A stretch of DNA of 64,000 nucleotides from positions 1 to 64,000 of the forward strand of contig CAWGKT010000001.1 of assembly GCA_963823215.1 (NCBI GenBank), in the 5' to 3' direction. The DNA comes from CAIWHR01 sp963823215 (GTDB lineage: Bacteria > Pseudomonadota > Gammaproteobacteria > Burkholderiales > Casimicrobiaceae). Both the position numbers and the translations under genes were made by a program. The notes under the pieces are model-generated. The model was not told where the DNA came from. It saw only the letters and a list, made by a program, of their open reading frames with translations, and did no database searches. Positions 8,779 through 17,092 of this stretch are shown here, piece by piece (position 1 is the first letter of the stretch; every line of letters starts with the position of its first letter).

Positions 8779-8855
8779 GCGCCCGTAGCTCAGCTGGATA
8801 GAGTACCTGGCTACGAACCAGGGGGTCGTGGGTTCGATTCCTGCCGGGCGCGCCA
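8779..8855 (+). tRNA. tRNA-Arg (anticodon ACG)
   Basis: A 77-base cloverleaf including an encoded CCA. Acceptor GCGCCCG pairs with CGGGCGC; the anticodon stem CCTGG/CCAGG encloses the loop CTACGAA, giving anticodon ACG; the T-arm contains GGTTCGATTCC. Its 3' half is duplicated at 17475-17520, showing that a mobile element integrated here. The normal terminator of the gene appears to have been displaced to the far side of that element. Confidence 0.97.
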
Positions 8856-8856
8856 A
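8811..8856 (+). repeat. Left 46-bp direct repeat (attL-like), inside tRNA-Arg
   Basis: The 46 bases from the anticodon loop through CCA plus one A are repeated at 17475-17520 with a single mismatch (G8832 versus A17496). This is the classic product of site-specific integration into a tRNA 3' end, where the incoming element restores the tRNA. Confidence 0.85.
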
Positions 8857-8859
8857 AAT

Positions 8860-8994
8860 TCAAGGACTTACGAGTCGTAATCGAGGTCCATTATCCTGCT
8901 GCCGGATCTCTGCCGGACCTTCTATCCACGAGCCCGGCCGTGGTCCGTTCGCGACACGCAGAACGGTGCGTGTTTCTTGCCGATCCAGTGTCAT
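8860..8994 (-). CDS. 44-residue hypothetical protein next to the left att site
   Basis: A short frame starting MTLDRQETRTVLRVANG and ending RLRLVSP, unrecognised. It is preceded by an excellent Shine-Dalgarno (AAAGGAGG, 6 bases before the ATG), which is why I call it a gene. Its stop lies 4 bases inside the island boundary. No membrane segment or known motif is visible. The open frame extends upstream into DVIVAQAPLAAGSD, so a longer protein starting further right cannot be excluded. Confidence 0.45.
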   Translation of the reverse strand: MTLDRQETRTVLRVANGPRPGSWIEGPAEIRQQDNGPRLRLVSP

Positions 8995-9171
8995 GGTCGC
9001 CTCCTTTAGCGACCGACCGACATCGACGCCGGTGTCGTGGCCGGCCATCGAATGATTGGCATGGCCGAGCAGAGCCTCGCGGTCTGACCCTGCCGCCAAG
9101 GGCGCCTGCGCGACAATGACATCGGGCGCGATCGGGCGGCTCTTGCCCGACTTATCACAACGACTTGGCGA

Positions 9172-9747
9172 TCATGGTGCAGCGGGTCCTGTCTGCACGC
9201 TCGTTTCCTCGGCAACGCTAGTGGCCATCTCGGTGTCGACGCGCTCCAGGAGTGCCAGCAGACCTTTGAGCAAACTGGTTGGGGACGGCGGGCAGCCGGC
9301 AATGTGCAAGTCAACGGGCAGAACGGCCCCGACGCCGCCAACGCAAGCGTAACTACCTGCAAAGAGGCTTCCGTCTCGCGCACAGTCTCCTACAGCGACC
9401 ACCCATTTCGGATTGGGGGTTGCCTGGTAGGTGCGTTCGAGAGCTTCGCGCATGTTGGTCGTAACGGGGCCCGTCACCAGCAACACGTCGGCATGGCGCG
9501 GCGAAGCGACAAAACGCAGTCCGAATCGCTCGAGGTCGTAGAGAACGTTGTTGAGAGCGTGGATTTCCAGCTCGCAACCGTTGCAGGACCCCGCGTCGAC
9601 TTCGCGAATGGAGAGCGTCCGACCCAGTCGCCAGTGGGCCGCACGGTTCACCTGGGCTGCAAGCTCGGCCAGCGCGGCCTCGTCCCTGAGCGGTGCGGCT
9701 TCGGTGAGCGGACCATGCACCAGGCTCTTGAAGAGTAATCGGCGCAT
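9172..9747 (-). CDS. hyfI: HyfI/NuoB-like small subunit with 4Fe-4S site
   Basis: A 191-residue homologue of NuoB and hydrogenase-4 subunit I. The four cysteines for the proximal (N2-type) 4Fe-4S cluster are present: C55 and C58 in SCNGCELE, C122 in VGDC and C152 in GCPPSP. It would pass electrons to or from the large subunit encoded just upstream (11 bases between genes). It is the last gene of the operon. Because the partner large subunit lacks the NiFe ligands, the cluster must serve another redox partner or be structural. Confidence is high for the family; the symbol follows the hyf nomenclature only by homology. Confidence 0.85.
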   Translation of the reverse strand: MRRLLFKSLVHGPLTEAAPLRDEAALAELAAQVNRAAHWRLGRTLSIREVDAGSCNGCELEIHALNNVLYDLERFGLRFVASPRHADVLLVTGPVTTNMREALERTYQATPNPKWVVAVGDCARDGSLFAGSYACVGGVGAVLPVDLHIAGCPPSPTSLLKGLLALLERVDTEMATSVAEETSVQTGPAAP

Positions 9748-9758
9748 TCGCGTCTACC

Positions 9759-11297
9759 TCACGTGTCGTGGCCCGAGTACGAGCAATTGAACGACTTGTT
9801 GCACAGGGGAAAGTCGGCGACGATGTTGCCCTCGATGACGGCTTCGAGGAGCGGCCATTGGAACCACGAAGGGTCGCGCAGGTGGCAGCGCTCGATGTTC
9901 CCGTCGGTTCCGATTCGCACCCAGACCAGCACATCGCCGCGAAAACCCTCGACCAGCGCCACGCCTTCGCGTCTGGCCGTCGCCGGCGGCGCCTCGGGTG
10001 AATTCCGAATTGGCCCGAGCGGGAGCCGCTCGAGAACCTGGGCGACGATCGACACGCTCTGCCAGATCTCGAGGATGCGGATCCAGATGCGGGCATTCAC
10101 GTCGCCGTCCTCGAGCACCGGCACGTCGAATTGCAGCTCATCGTACGGCGGGTAACCCGGCGTGCGTCGCGCGTCGAAGCCCCGCCCGGAAGCCCGGCCG
10201 ACAAAGCCTCCGGCCCCGAACTGTCGCGCCAGCGCCGGCGACAGGATTCCGGTGCCGACCGTGCGGTCCTGGAGGGATGCGGTGTTGTCGTAGAGTTCGA
10301 CGAGCTCGGGAAAGTGCGCGCGAACATACTCGATGACATTCGCAATCGCCTGTCGCCCGTCGTGGGCAACGTCGCAAGCCACTCCGCCCGGAACGATACG
10401 ATCCATCATGAGCCGATGGCCGAAACAGGTGTCCGCCGCGCGCAGCACGTATTCGCGCAGGAGCCCGCACTGCGCATGCATCATGGCGAACGCGGCATCG
10501 TTGCAAATGGCGCCGATATCTCCAAAGTGATTGGCCAGGCGCTCCAGCTCGGCCATCAGCGCGCGCAGCCAGACGGCGCGAAGTGGAACATCCCATCCAA
10601 GCGCTGCCTCGACTGCCCGCGAAAAGGCCAACGCGTACGCCACCGTGCTGTCCCCGGAAACGCGGCCGGCAAGCATTCCGGCACGGTCGATCGGCAACCG
10701 CGCCATTAGCGATTCGGTCCCTTTGTGCACATAGCCGAGTCGCGCCTCGAGGCGCACGATCGTCTCGCCGTTCGCGGTGAATCGAAAGTGGCCAGGTTCG
10801 ATGATCCCTGCGTGAACCGGGCCGACCGGAATCTGATGCAGGCCTTCGCCGGTGACGGGCAGAAACTCGTAGGCGCTCGGCGCGGAGGTAGCGTAGTCCG
10901 CCTCGCCGAGCGGGCGCCGCAGCGGCCAATTGCCGTGGTCGAGCCACGCGCGCGGGTCGGGGAGGCCCTCGGGCGTGAGCCCCACCAGGTCGCGGATGGC
11001 TCGCTCCAGTCGGATGGCTGGCGCGTGCAATCGTCCCACCGCCGGGAAACGGTTGCCTTGGCACACCAGGCTGAAAATCCCCCAATCGTCGAGCTCGGCG
11101 TCATGCAGCGCCATGTGCACGATCTCCTTCTCGCCCCAGAGCCCGAGCAGCGTGCAATGTCCGCTCCGAAGCAGGCTGATCGCATGTTCCCAGCCTTCCG
11201 CGGTCACCACGACGCGCGGCCACGGCCGATGGTTCGCAACCGCCGGACCGTCCCGAAGGACCTCGCGCAATGTCGGTGTGATGGGAATCGGAGGCAT
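9759..11297 (-). CDS. hyfG: HyfG-like large subunit (NuoC-NuoD fusion) without NiFe cysteines
   Basis: A 512-residue protein fusing a NuoC-like N-terminal domain (residues 1-130) to a NuoD/hydrogenase large-subunit domain. In true NiFe hydrogenases the first ligand motif is RxCGxC; here the equivalent is RVSGDS (212-217). The C-terminal DPCxxC is replaced by FPLCNKSFNCS (C499, C505, wrong spacing). It therefore cannot bind the usual NiFe centre. This matches the energy-converting hydrogenase-related (Ehr) type of complex, whose substrate is not established. It follows hyfF by 3 bases on the same strand. Confidence 0.85.
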   Translation of the reverse strand: MPPIPITPTLREVLRDGPAVANHRPWPRVVVTAEGWEHAISLLRSGHCTLLGLWGEKEIVHMALHDAELDDWGIFSLVCQGNRFPAVGRLHAPAIRLERAIRDLVGLTPEGLPDPRAWLDHGNWPLRRPLGEADYATSAPSAYEFLPVTGEGLHQIPVGPVHAGIIEPGHFRFTANGETIVRLEARLGYVHKGTESLMARLPIDRAGMLAGRVSGDSTVAYALAFSRAVEAALGWDVPLRAVWLRALMAELERLANHFGDIGAICNDAAFAMMHAQCGLLREYVLRAADTCFGHRLMMDRIVPGGVACDVAHDGRQAIANVIEYVRAHFPELVELYDNTASLQDRTVGTGILSPALARQFGAGGFVGRASGRGFDARRTPGYPPYDELQFDVPVLEDGDVNARIWIRILEIWQSVSIVAQVLERLPLGPIRNSPEAPPATARREGVALVEGFRGDVLVWVRIGTDGNIERCHLRDPSWFQWPLLEAVIEGNIVADFPLCNKSFNCSYSGHDT

Positions 11298-11300
11298 TGC

Positions 11301-12749
11301 CTATCCCAGCAAGCGCGCGACGTTTTGAAACCAGGCGACGAGGACCGCCGGAAGATAGATGCCGGCGGCGGCGACCAGAGCGAGATGCGCGAATATGGGC
11401 AGGAACGATGCCCGGCTCGGGGCTTCGCTCCCATGGGGTGCGCCGAAGGCGAGGCCATTCAGTCGCAGCAGGAGCGCTCCCAGCGCCACCAGCAACCCGA
11501 TGCCCAGGGCAATTGCGAGCAACGGCTGTCGTGCAAACGTCGAGGTGACGATCAGGAACTCGGTCATGAAGATGCCCGTCGGCGGCAGCCCTACGATGGT
11601 GATCACGCCCGCGACGAGGCTCCATCCGAGAACCGGATGCGAAACCGTCAGGCCACGAATCTCGGACATCATCTGCGTGCCCTTCACCTGCGCGATATGC
11701 CCGACGGAAAAGAAGATCGCCGACTTGGTGAGACTGTGATACGTCATGTGCAACAACCCGGCGAAATTCGCGAGCGGCCCACCCATCCCGAACGCGAACG
11801 TGATGATGCCCATGTGCTCGATGGAGGAATAGGCAAACATGCGCTTGATGTCGTGCCGCCGGTACAGCATGAACGACGCGAACAGGACCGAGATCAGCCC
11901 AAGCGTGACCATCAGCGGACCGGGCGCCAGCGCGCCGGAGTTGGCCGACATCACCATCTTGAAGCGAAGCAAGGCAAACAACGCGACGTTCAACAGCAAT
12001 CCCGACAGCACGGCGGAAATTGGGGTCGGGCCCTCGGCATGCGCGTCGGGGAGCCACGCGTGCAACGGCGCGAGGCCGACCTTGGTCCCGTAACCCAACA
12101 ACAGGAACACGAAGGCGAGATTGAGCAGGGCAGGATCGAAGGCGGAGGCATTGGCAACCAGGACGTTCCAGGCCATGGCGTCGAGGCCCTCGCCAACCAC
12201 CGAGCGCGCCGCGAGATAGACGAGGATCGTTCCAAAGAGCGCGAGGGCGATCCCGACGCTGCCCAGGAGGAAATACTTCCAGGCCGCCTCGAGGGCGGCC
12301 GGCGTGCGGTAGATGCCGACCATCAGGACCGTCGTCAGGGTCGCCAGTTCGACCGCGACCCACATCAATCCGACGTTGTTCGCGAGCAGCGCCAGGTTCA
12401 TCGCGAACATCAGCGTCTGGTACATGGCGTGGTAGAAGCGAAGGTAGGCCGGCGTCAGGTGCCCGGTCTCGAGCTCGTGTGCGATGTAGCTCGCGCTGAA
12501 GACGCTCGTGGTGAAACCGACGAACGTTGTCAGCACGATGAACACGATGTTGACGTCGTCGACGATCAGAAAGGACCCCGGGTCGGGGCGGACGAAGAAG
12601 AGCCCCGTCGAGGCGAGGAACGTGAGCAGCGTTCCCAGCACGTTCAGCCGCGCCGACATGCGATCGTCCGGGAGCAACGCCAGCAGCGCCGCGCTGAACG
12701 CCGGCACCAGCAGGATCACGCGGACCAGCGTCATCCCCGTGTCGTTCAT
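11301..12749 (-). CDS. hyfF: HyfF-like proton-translocating antiporter subunit (NuoM/NuoN type)
   Basis: A 482-residue membrane protein of about 14 helices related to Mrp antiporter and NuoL/M/N subunits. Characteristic elements are the Glu in MWVAVELATLTTVLM, the broken-helix lysine segment GYGTKVGLAPLHAWLPDAH and the later HMTYHSLTKSAIFF. It would move ions across the membrane in the complex. The start ATG at 12749 overlaps the hyfE stop as ATGA, so the genes are translationally coupled. Confidence 0.88.
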   Translation of the reverse strand: MNDTGMTLVRVILLVPAFSAALLALLPDDRMSARLNVLGTLLTFLASTGLFFVRPDPGSFLIVDDVNIVFIVLTTFVGFTTSVFSASYIAHELETGHLTPAYLRFYHAMYQTLMFAMNLALLANNVGLMWVAVELATLTTVLMVGIYRTPAALEAAWKYFLLGSVGIALALFGTILVYLAARSVVGEGLDAMAWNVLVANASAFDPALLNLAFVFLLLGYGTKVGLAPLHAWLPDAHAEGPTPISAVLSGLLLNVALFALLRFKMVMSANSGALAPGPLMVTLGLISVLFASFMLYRRHDIKRMFAYSSIEHMGIITFAFGMGGPLANFAGLLHMTYHSLTKSAIFFSVGHIAQVKGTQMMSEIRGLTVSHPVLGWSLVAGVITIVGLPPTGIFMTEFLIVTSTFARQPLLAIALGIGLLVALGALLLRLNGLAFGAPHGSEAPSRASFLPIFAHLALVAAAGIYLPAVLVAWFQNVARLLG

Positions 12750-13408
12750 GTCTGCTCGCCGCGGAAGCGTTCCAGGCCGTGCACGTCCACCGTGTCGAAG
12801 CGTTCGCGGATCCGGAACAGGAAGATCCCGATCACGATGAGCGCGACGAGAATGGAGAACGCGACGCTGATCTCGACGACCAGCGGCATGCCTTTGGCCG
12901 CGGTCGCGGCGAGGATGAGGCCATTTTCGATCGACATGAAGCCAATGACCTGACTGACGGCGTTGCGTCGCGACGTCATCATCAGCAGGCCGAGCAGGAT
13001 CACCGACAGCGAAAACGCCAGGTCCTCGCGCGCGAGCGTGCCGGCCTGGGCCGTGATGGGCAGCATGACCAGGATCGACAGCGCGACGAGCCCGATGCCG
13101 CCCAGCATCGTCTGCCCGATCCCCACGACGGTCTCGATCGATCGGTGGATGCCCAGGCGCACGATGATGCGGTGAAGCACCACCGGAATGACGATGGCTT
13201 TGACGCCGAGCGCTATGGCCGCGGTGATGTAGAGATGGGGCGCCTGCTGGATGTAGGCTTGCCACGCCACCGAGAGCGAGACGACGAGCGCGTGCAGCGC
13301 GAAGATGTTGACCAGCGCGAAGATGCGGTCCTGATACAGCAGCATGAAGCTAACGAGCACGAGACCGCCGGCGAAGAGGTGGGCGACGTCGAGTTCCAGA
13401 TGGCCCAT
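12746..13408 (-). CDS. hyfE: HyfE-like membrane subunit (NuoK-related)
   Basis: A 220-residue protein of about six to seven helices. The later part carries a NuoK-like segment, SVILLGLLMMTSRRNAVSQVIG followed by MSIENGLILAATAA, with the membrane glutamate of this family. It is the HyfE position of hydrogenase-4 and Ehr complexes. The start is fixed by the junction TGATG with hyfC at 13406-13410. It bridges the antiporter subunits in the membrane arm. Confidence 0.85.
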   Translation of the reverse strand: MGHLELDVAHLFAGGLVLVSFMLLYQDRIFALVNIFALHALVVSLSVAWQAYIQQAPHLYITAAIALGVKAIVIPVVLHRIIVRLGIHRSIETVVGIGQTMLGGIGLVALSILVMLPITAQAGTLAREDLAFSLSVILLGLLMMTSRRNAVSQVIGFMSIENGLILAATAAKGMPLVVEISVAFSILVALIVIGIFLFRIRERFDTVDVHGLERFRGEQT

Positions 13409-14364
13409 CACACGCTCCGCGAAACGAACAGGAGCAACGCGGCCAGCAAGCCGAGCATCAGGGCCACGCCGAGAAAATCGGAGACGCGGAACACGCGCAT
13501 CTTGGCCGTGACGGTCTCGAAGACCGCCAGCAGGAAGCCGCCCACGGCCAGCTTGATGGCATAGAATCCGAGGCCGATCGCATAGGCGGCGAAGCCCTGG
13601 CCGGCGGTAGCCACGCCCCACGGCACGAATATGCAACTGATCAGCGAAATATAGAGCAGCAGCTTCAGCGAGGACGCCATTTCGATCACCGCCAAATGCC
13701 GTCCCGAGTACTCGAGAATCATCGCTTCGTGGACCATCGTGAGCTCGAGGTGGGTAGCGGGGTTGTCGACGGGAATCCGCGCGTTCTCCGCGAGCGCCAC
13801 CATGATCAGCGCCATGAGCGACATCGCCAGCGACACGCGCAGTCCGACGTCGGGACCCTGCATGAAGGCTGCCACGGACGAAAGCTGCGTCGATCCGGCC
13901 AGCAGCGATACCGTGAACACGATCATCAGCATCGCCGGCTCGGCCAGCGACGCGATCATCATCTCGCGGCTCGAGCCGATGCCTCCGAAGCTCGTGCCGA
14001 TGTCTAGTGCTGCCAGCGCCAGAACGAAGCGCGCGCTGCCGAGCAGCGCGACAATCGCGATGAGGTCCGCGGCGGGACTGATGGCTAGGCCGGTGGCAAA
14101 CGTAGGCACGAGTGCCGCAGCGACCAGCGTGGTCGCGACGATGAGGTAGGGCGCGACGCGAAACACCCACGAAGCGTTGTCCGCCAGCACGACCTCCTTC
14201 CGGATCAGTTTAAGGAGGTCGCGATAGGGCTGCACGACGGGGGGGCCGCGCCGGCGCAACAGGTGCGCCTTGACCTTGCGGACGTAGCCGGTCAGCAACG
14301 GTGCGAGCAGCAGCACCAGCAATATCTGGGCGAGCTGAACCAGCGCGTCGAGGACTATTGCCAT
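13408..14364 (-). CDS. hyfC: HyfC-like membrane subunit (NuoH family)
   Basis: A 318-residue NuoH homologue with eight helices. Family landmarks include RRGPPVVQPYRDLLKLIRKE, GIGSSREMMIASLAEPAML, ARIPVDNPATHLELTMVHEAM and the final helix pair. NuoH-type subunits connect the soluble redox arm to the proton channel. The ATG at 14364 lies inside the last codons of hyfB (10-base overlap) and begins MAIVLDALVQLA; longer upstream extensions of the frame lack protein character. Confidence 0.88.
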   Translation of the reverse strand: MAIVLDALVQLAQILLVLLLAPLLTGYVRKVKAHLLRRRGPPVVQPYRDLLKLIRKEVVLADNASWVFRVAPYLIVATTLVAAALVPTFATGLAISPAADLIAIVALLGSARFVLALAALDIGTSFGGIGSSREMMIASLAEPAMLMIVFTVSLLAGSTQLSSVAAFMQGPDVGLRVSLAMSLMALIMVALAENARIPVDNPATHLELTMVHEAMILEYSGRHLAVIEMASSLKLLLYISLISCIFVPWGVATAGQGFAAYAIGLGFYAIKLAVGGFLLAVFETVTAKMRVFRVSDFLGVALMLGLLAALLLFVSRSV

Positions 14365-16367
14365 ATCGCAAGTATCGTCAGTAGCACCACGACCGCACCG
14401 AAGACGAGGCTCAGGTACGCGCGGATGGTCCAGGACTGGACCTTGTTGAGGTGGTCGGCCACGAAGCCCACGACGTGTTCGACGGGCGCGTACAGCACGT
14501 CCCACGCCACGTCTCGCAGATGCAGGTGGAAGCGGGCGGGTCGCATGTCGCCCGGTGGCGGCATGTGGACTTCCTCGCGGGCGCGAAATGCGAACTCCCC
14601 GAAGACGCGCCGGATCGGCTGGGCGAAGCTGTCGGCGGTGTACTGCGTCGCCGGACTCCCGTCCGGAAACCCGCAATCCCACGCGGCGGAACGCCTCATG
14701 GCCCGCGAGGCCCATCGGTGAATGACGTACGCCGCCAGCCATGCGGCGACCGCGATGAGGATGAACAGCAGAAGGCCGTTATAGGAGCTACGGCCCTCCG
14801 CGACCGGCACGATCGTGAGCCACGCCAGCGTACCCTGCTGTTGCAGCTGCGAGACCAGCAGTTGTTGCGTGACCGGGGCCAGCGCGTCGATGAAGTATCC
14901 GGGGACGATCCCGGCGACGAGGCAGAGCGCCGCGAGAATGAACATCGCGGTCAAGGAAAAGCGATCGGTTTCCCGGGCGTGTTGCGCAACTCCTGTTCTG
15001 GGTCGTCCGAGAAAGGTCACGCCAAAGGCCTTCACGAAACAGCCGGCGGCGAGCGCGGCGGACAGCGCGAGCATGGCGCCGACGGCCGGGACCAGGAACT
15101 TCAACATCCATTGCGGAAGCTTCGGGCTCAGCAGAACCGCTTGAAACGTGAGCCACTCGGATACGAATCCGTTGAACGGGGGGAGGGCGGAGATGGCAGT
15201 CGAGCCGATCAGAAACGCGAACGCGGTGTACGGCATCCGATGGATGAGCCCTCCCAGGTGTTCCATGTTGCGTTCGCCCGTCGCGGTGAGCACGGCTCCC
15301 GCCCCGAAGAACAGCAGGCTCTTGAACACGGAATGATTGAAGACATGCAGCAGCGCGGCGACCAGGGCCAGTGCTGCCGCCCAGCGGATGTCGTTGGCCT
15401 GGAAGGCGAGGGCGAGACCCAGACCGATGAAGATGATCCCGATGTTCTCGACCGTGTGGTAGGCAAGGAGCCGCTTGAGGTCGTGCTGCATGAGCGCATA
15501 GAGCACGCCGAGGACCGCGGTGATCCCGCCCATCGTGAGGACCACGGCGCCCCACCACCAGACGGGAGGACCCAACAGGTCGAACACGATGCGCACGAAG
15601 CCGTACACCGCGACCTTCGTCATCACGCCGCTCATCAGCGCCGAAACGTGACTCGGCGCGGCCGGGTGGGCAAGCGGCAGCCACACGTGCAACGGCACGA
15701 GCCCCGCCTTGGATCCGGCTCCGATCAGCGCCAGCAGCAGAACGGCGGTGGACCGGCCGGTCGAGAGCGTTGCGTGGCGAATGGCATCGAAACCGTAGTC
15801 GCCGGTCGGGCCGGCAAGGAGACCGAAGGCGAGCAGAAGGGACAACGTGCCGAAGCTCGCCATCAGCAGGTAGATGTAGCCCGCCTTCGCGTTGCCGCTT
15901 TGCCGGTGGTGCGCCATGACCAACGCCCAGGAGGCGAGCGACATGAACTCCCAGGTCAGCAGGAACGTGAACGCGTCGTCGGCAAGCACGACGAGGTTCA
16001 TCCCGGCGAGGTACGCCGTAAAGAACGGAAGCACGCGCGCCGGCTCCCGCTCGTGCCGCCCGTCGCCCAGGCCGTGCAGGCTCGCCATCGCACCGCCCAG
16101 ATTGACGACGACGAGAAAAGCGGTCGCCAGCGGGTCCAGCCGGAAATGCGCGCCGATCCAAGGCAGTCCCACCGGCAGGGCCGCCGTCTGGGGCAGGTCG
16201 ACGTTCGCCAAGAGTGCCCAGGCGGCCGTTCCCAACGCGAGGGTCGAGGCTACGAACGCGACGGCGTAGACAACCACCGACATCGTCGCGCGGCGCGCAT
16301 GCGCAACCGCGGGCAGCGCGGTACCGAGGAGCGCCGCAATACACCACAACAGGACTTGTATCGCCAT
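14355..16367 (-). CDS. hyfB: HyfB-like antiporter subunit (NuoL type)
   Basis: A 670-residue membrane protein, first structural gene of the operon. It has the Glu segment FLLTWEFMSLASWALVM, the Lys/His segment GAGSKAGLVPLHVWLPLAHP, LLAYHTVENIGIIFIG, and the long C-terminal extension ending in helix LSLVFGAVVVLLTILAIWQ. It is the largest ion-translocating subunit of hydrogenase-4-type complexes. The operon order B-C-E-F-G-I lacks the ferredoxin-like HyfA and HyfH genes of the E. coli cluster, as seen in Ehr complexes. It starts 62 bases after the XRE regulator gene. Confidence 0.88.
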   Translation of the reverse strand: MAIQVLLWCIAALLGTALPAVAHARRATMSVVVYAVAFVASTLALGTAAWALLANVDLPQTAALPVGLPWIGAHFRLDPLATAFLVVVNLGGAMASLHGLGDGRHEREPARVLPFFTAYLAGMNLVVLADDAFTFLLTWEFMSLASWALVMAHHRQSGNAKAGYIYLLMASFGTLSLLLAFGLLAGPTGDYGFDAIRHATLSTGRSTAVLLLALIGAGSKAGLVPLHVWLPLAHPAAPSHVSALMSGVMTKVAVYGFVRIVFDLLGPPVWWWGAVVLTMGGITAVLGVLYALMQHDLKRLLAYHTVENIGIIFIGLGLALAFQANDIRWAAALALVAALLHVFNHSVFKSLLFFGAGAVLTATGERNMEHLGGLIHRMPYTAFAFLIGSTAISALPPFNGFVSEWLTFQAVLLSPKLPQWMLKFLVPAVGAMLALSAALAAGCFVKAFGVTFLGRPRTGVAQHARETDRFSLTAMFILAALCLVAGIVPGYFIDALAPVTQQLLVSQLQQQGTLAWLTIVPVAEGRSSYNGLLLFILIAVAAWLAAYVIHRWASRAMRRSAAWDCGFPDGSPATQYTADSFAQPIRRVFGEFAFRAREEVHMPPPGDMRPARFHLHLRDVAWDVLYAPVEHVVGFVADHLNKVQSWTIRAYLSLVFGAVVVLLTILAIWQ

Positions 16368-16429
16368 GGGGCGTTGTCTTGCCGACCTCCTTACGTCGGA
16401 TCGGGTGGCACGGTGCGAAGGTCGGCGGA

Positions 16430-16678
16430 TCAGCGTGCTTTCAGCCGAACTCCGCGTCCCCCATGCTCGCTGACGGCTCCTTCGCCGATGAGCTCGACAC
16501 CTGCGGCCTCCAGGGCGGCAATGAGCTTCATCAGCGAATCCACGTTGCCTCGAATCGCACCCTCGCTCGCCTCCATTCTCTGGATGGTCGGCAGCGACAA
16601 GTCGGAGGCGGCGGCCAGCCCGCGTTGGTCCATTCCGACGAGCGCGCGAGCGGCCCTGAGCTGCGCCGCCGTAATCAT
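16430..16678 (-). CDS. XRE-family helix-turn-helix regulator
   Basis: An 82-residue single-domain regulator. The Cro/C1-type helix-turn-helix reads AARALVGMDQRGLAAASDLS followed by LPTIQRMEASEG. A short C-terminal helix (LIAALEAAGVELI) is typical of the small XRE proteins that sense by dimerisation. It sits immediately upstream of hyfB and is divergent from the HPr-like gene, so it probably regulates one or both through the shared 117-bp region. A candidate operator is the inverted repeat ACATA-N7-TATGT at 16707-16723. Confidence 0.8.
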   Translation of the reverse strand: MITAAQLRAARALVGMDQRGLAAASDLSLPTIQRMEASEGAIRGNVDSLMKLIAALEAAGVELIGEGAVSEHGGRGVRLKAR

Positions 16679-16694
16679 GCTTTATGCATCAGTA

Positions 16695-16748
16695 TTGACG
16701 TCACACACATAAGAAATGTATGTTACGAGCATCATTTTGGCAATGCAA
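16695..16748. promoter_or_regulatory. Overlapping divergent promoters for the HPr-like gene and the XRE-hyf operon
   Basis: Plus strand: TTGACG (16695-16700), 18-base spacer, TATGTT (16719-16724). Minus strand: TTGCAT (complement of 16743-16748), 17-base spacer, TAACAT (complement of 16720-16725). The two -10 elements occupy almost the same bases, so RNA polymerase could use only one at a time. An inverted repeat ACATA-N7-TATGT (16707-16723) lies across the site. Promoter calls are by eye. Confidence 0.5.
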
Positions 16749-16795
16749 CCGACGGGCGAAAACGTTCCGGATTTCCCGCAGGGAGGATCCGATTT

Positions 16796-17092
16796 ATGCC
16801 GCAATGCGAGGTCGAGATCGTCAATGAGCTCGGACTGAACGCGTCCGCGTGCGCCAAACTCACTGCAGTCGCAGCAAAGTATCAGTGCGACGTGTCGATC
16901 GCGCGCAAGGGCCGCAGGGTGAATGCCAAGAGTCTCATGGGCGTCATGATGTTGGCGGCAGGCAAGGGGAGCCGGGTCGTGCTCGAAACCGACGGCCCTG
17001 ACGAAGCGGAAGCGCTGAACGCCATCATCGCGCTGGTAGCGAACTGTTTCGGCGAACGCGCCGGTAACGCCGATCCGTCCAGCGTCGCCTGA
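16796..17092 (+). CDS. HPr-like phosphocarrier paralogue lacking the catalytic histidine
   Basis: A 98-residue HPr-fold protein. The body is a good HPr: KLTAVAAKYQCDVSIARKGR, VNAKSLMGVMMLAAGKGS and DGPDEAEAL. Regulatory Ser46 is present exactly at residue 46. The active-site loop, normally LHARxxA, reads LNASACA: His15 is Asn and Arg17 is Ser. It therefore cannot accept phosphate from Enzyme I in the standard way, but could still be phosphorylated at Ser46 or act as a decoy or regulator. The start is the ATG at 16796, with GGGAGG upstream. No ptsI or EIIA gene is nearby; the neighbours are the XRE gene and the hyf-like operon. Confidence 0.85.
   Translation: MPQCEVEIVNELGLNASACAKLTAVAAKYQCDVSIARKGRRVNAKSLMGVMMLAAGKGSRVVLETDGPDEAEALNAIIALVANCFGERAGNADPSSVA

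Noticed and set aside
10725..12953. Long plus-strand open frame (742 codons) antisense to hyfG/hyfF
   Set aside because: Arg/Gln/His-rich composition without domains; it is the GC-driven shadow of the hyf genes, which have clear homology and coupled starts.
9172..16367. Functional formate hydrogenlyase or group 4 NiFe hydrogenase
   Set aside because: The large subunit lacks both CxxC ligand motifs, and no formate dehydrogenase or hyp maturation gene is nearby.
14451..16712. Long plus-strand open frame (753 codons) antisense to hyfB
   Set aside because: Same shadow pattern. Charged low-complexity protein, no recognisable motif, opposite a well-supported antiporter gene.
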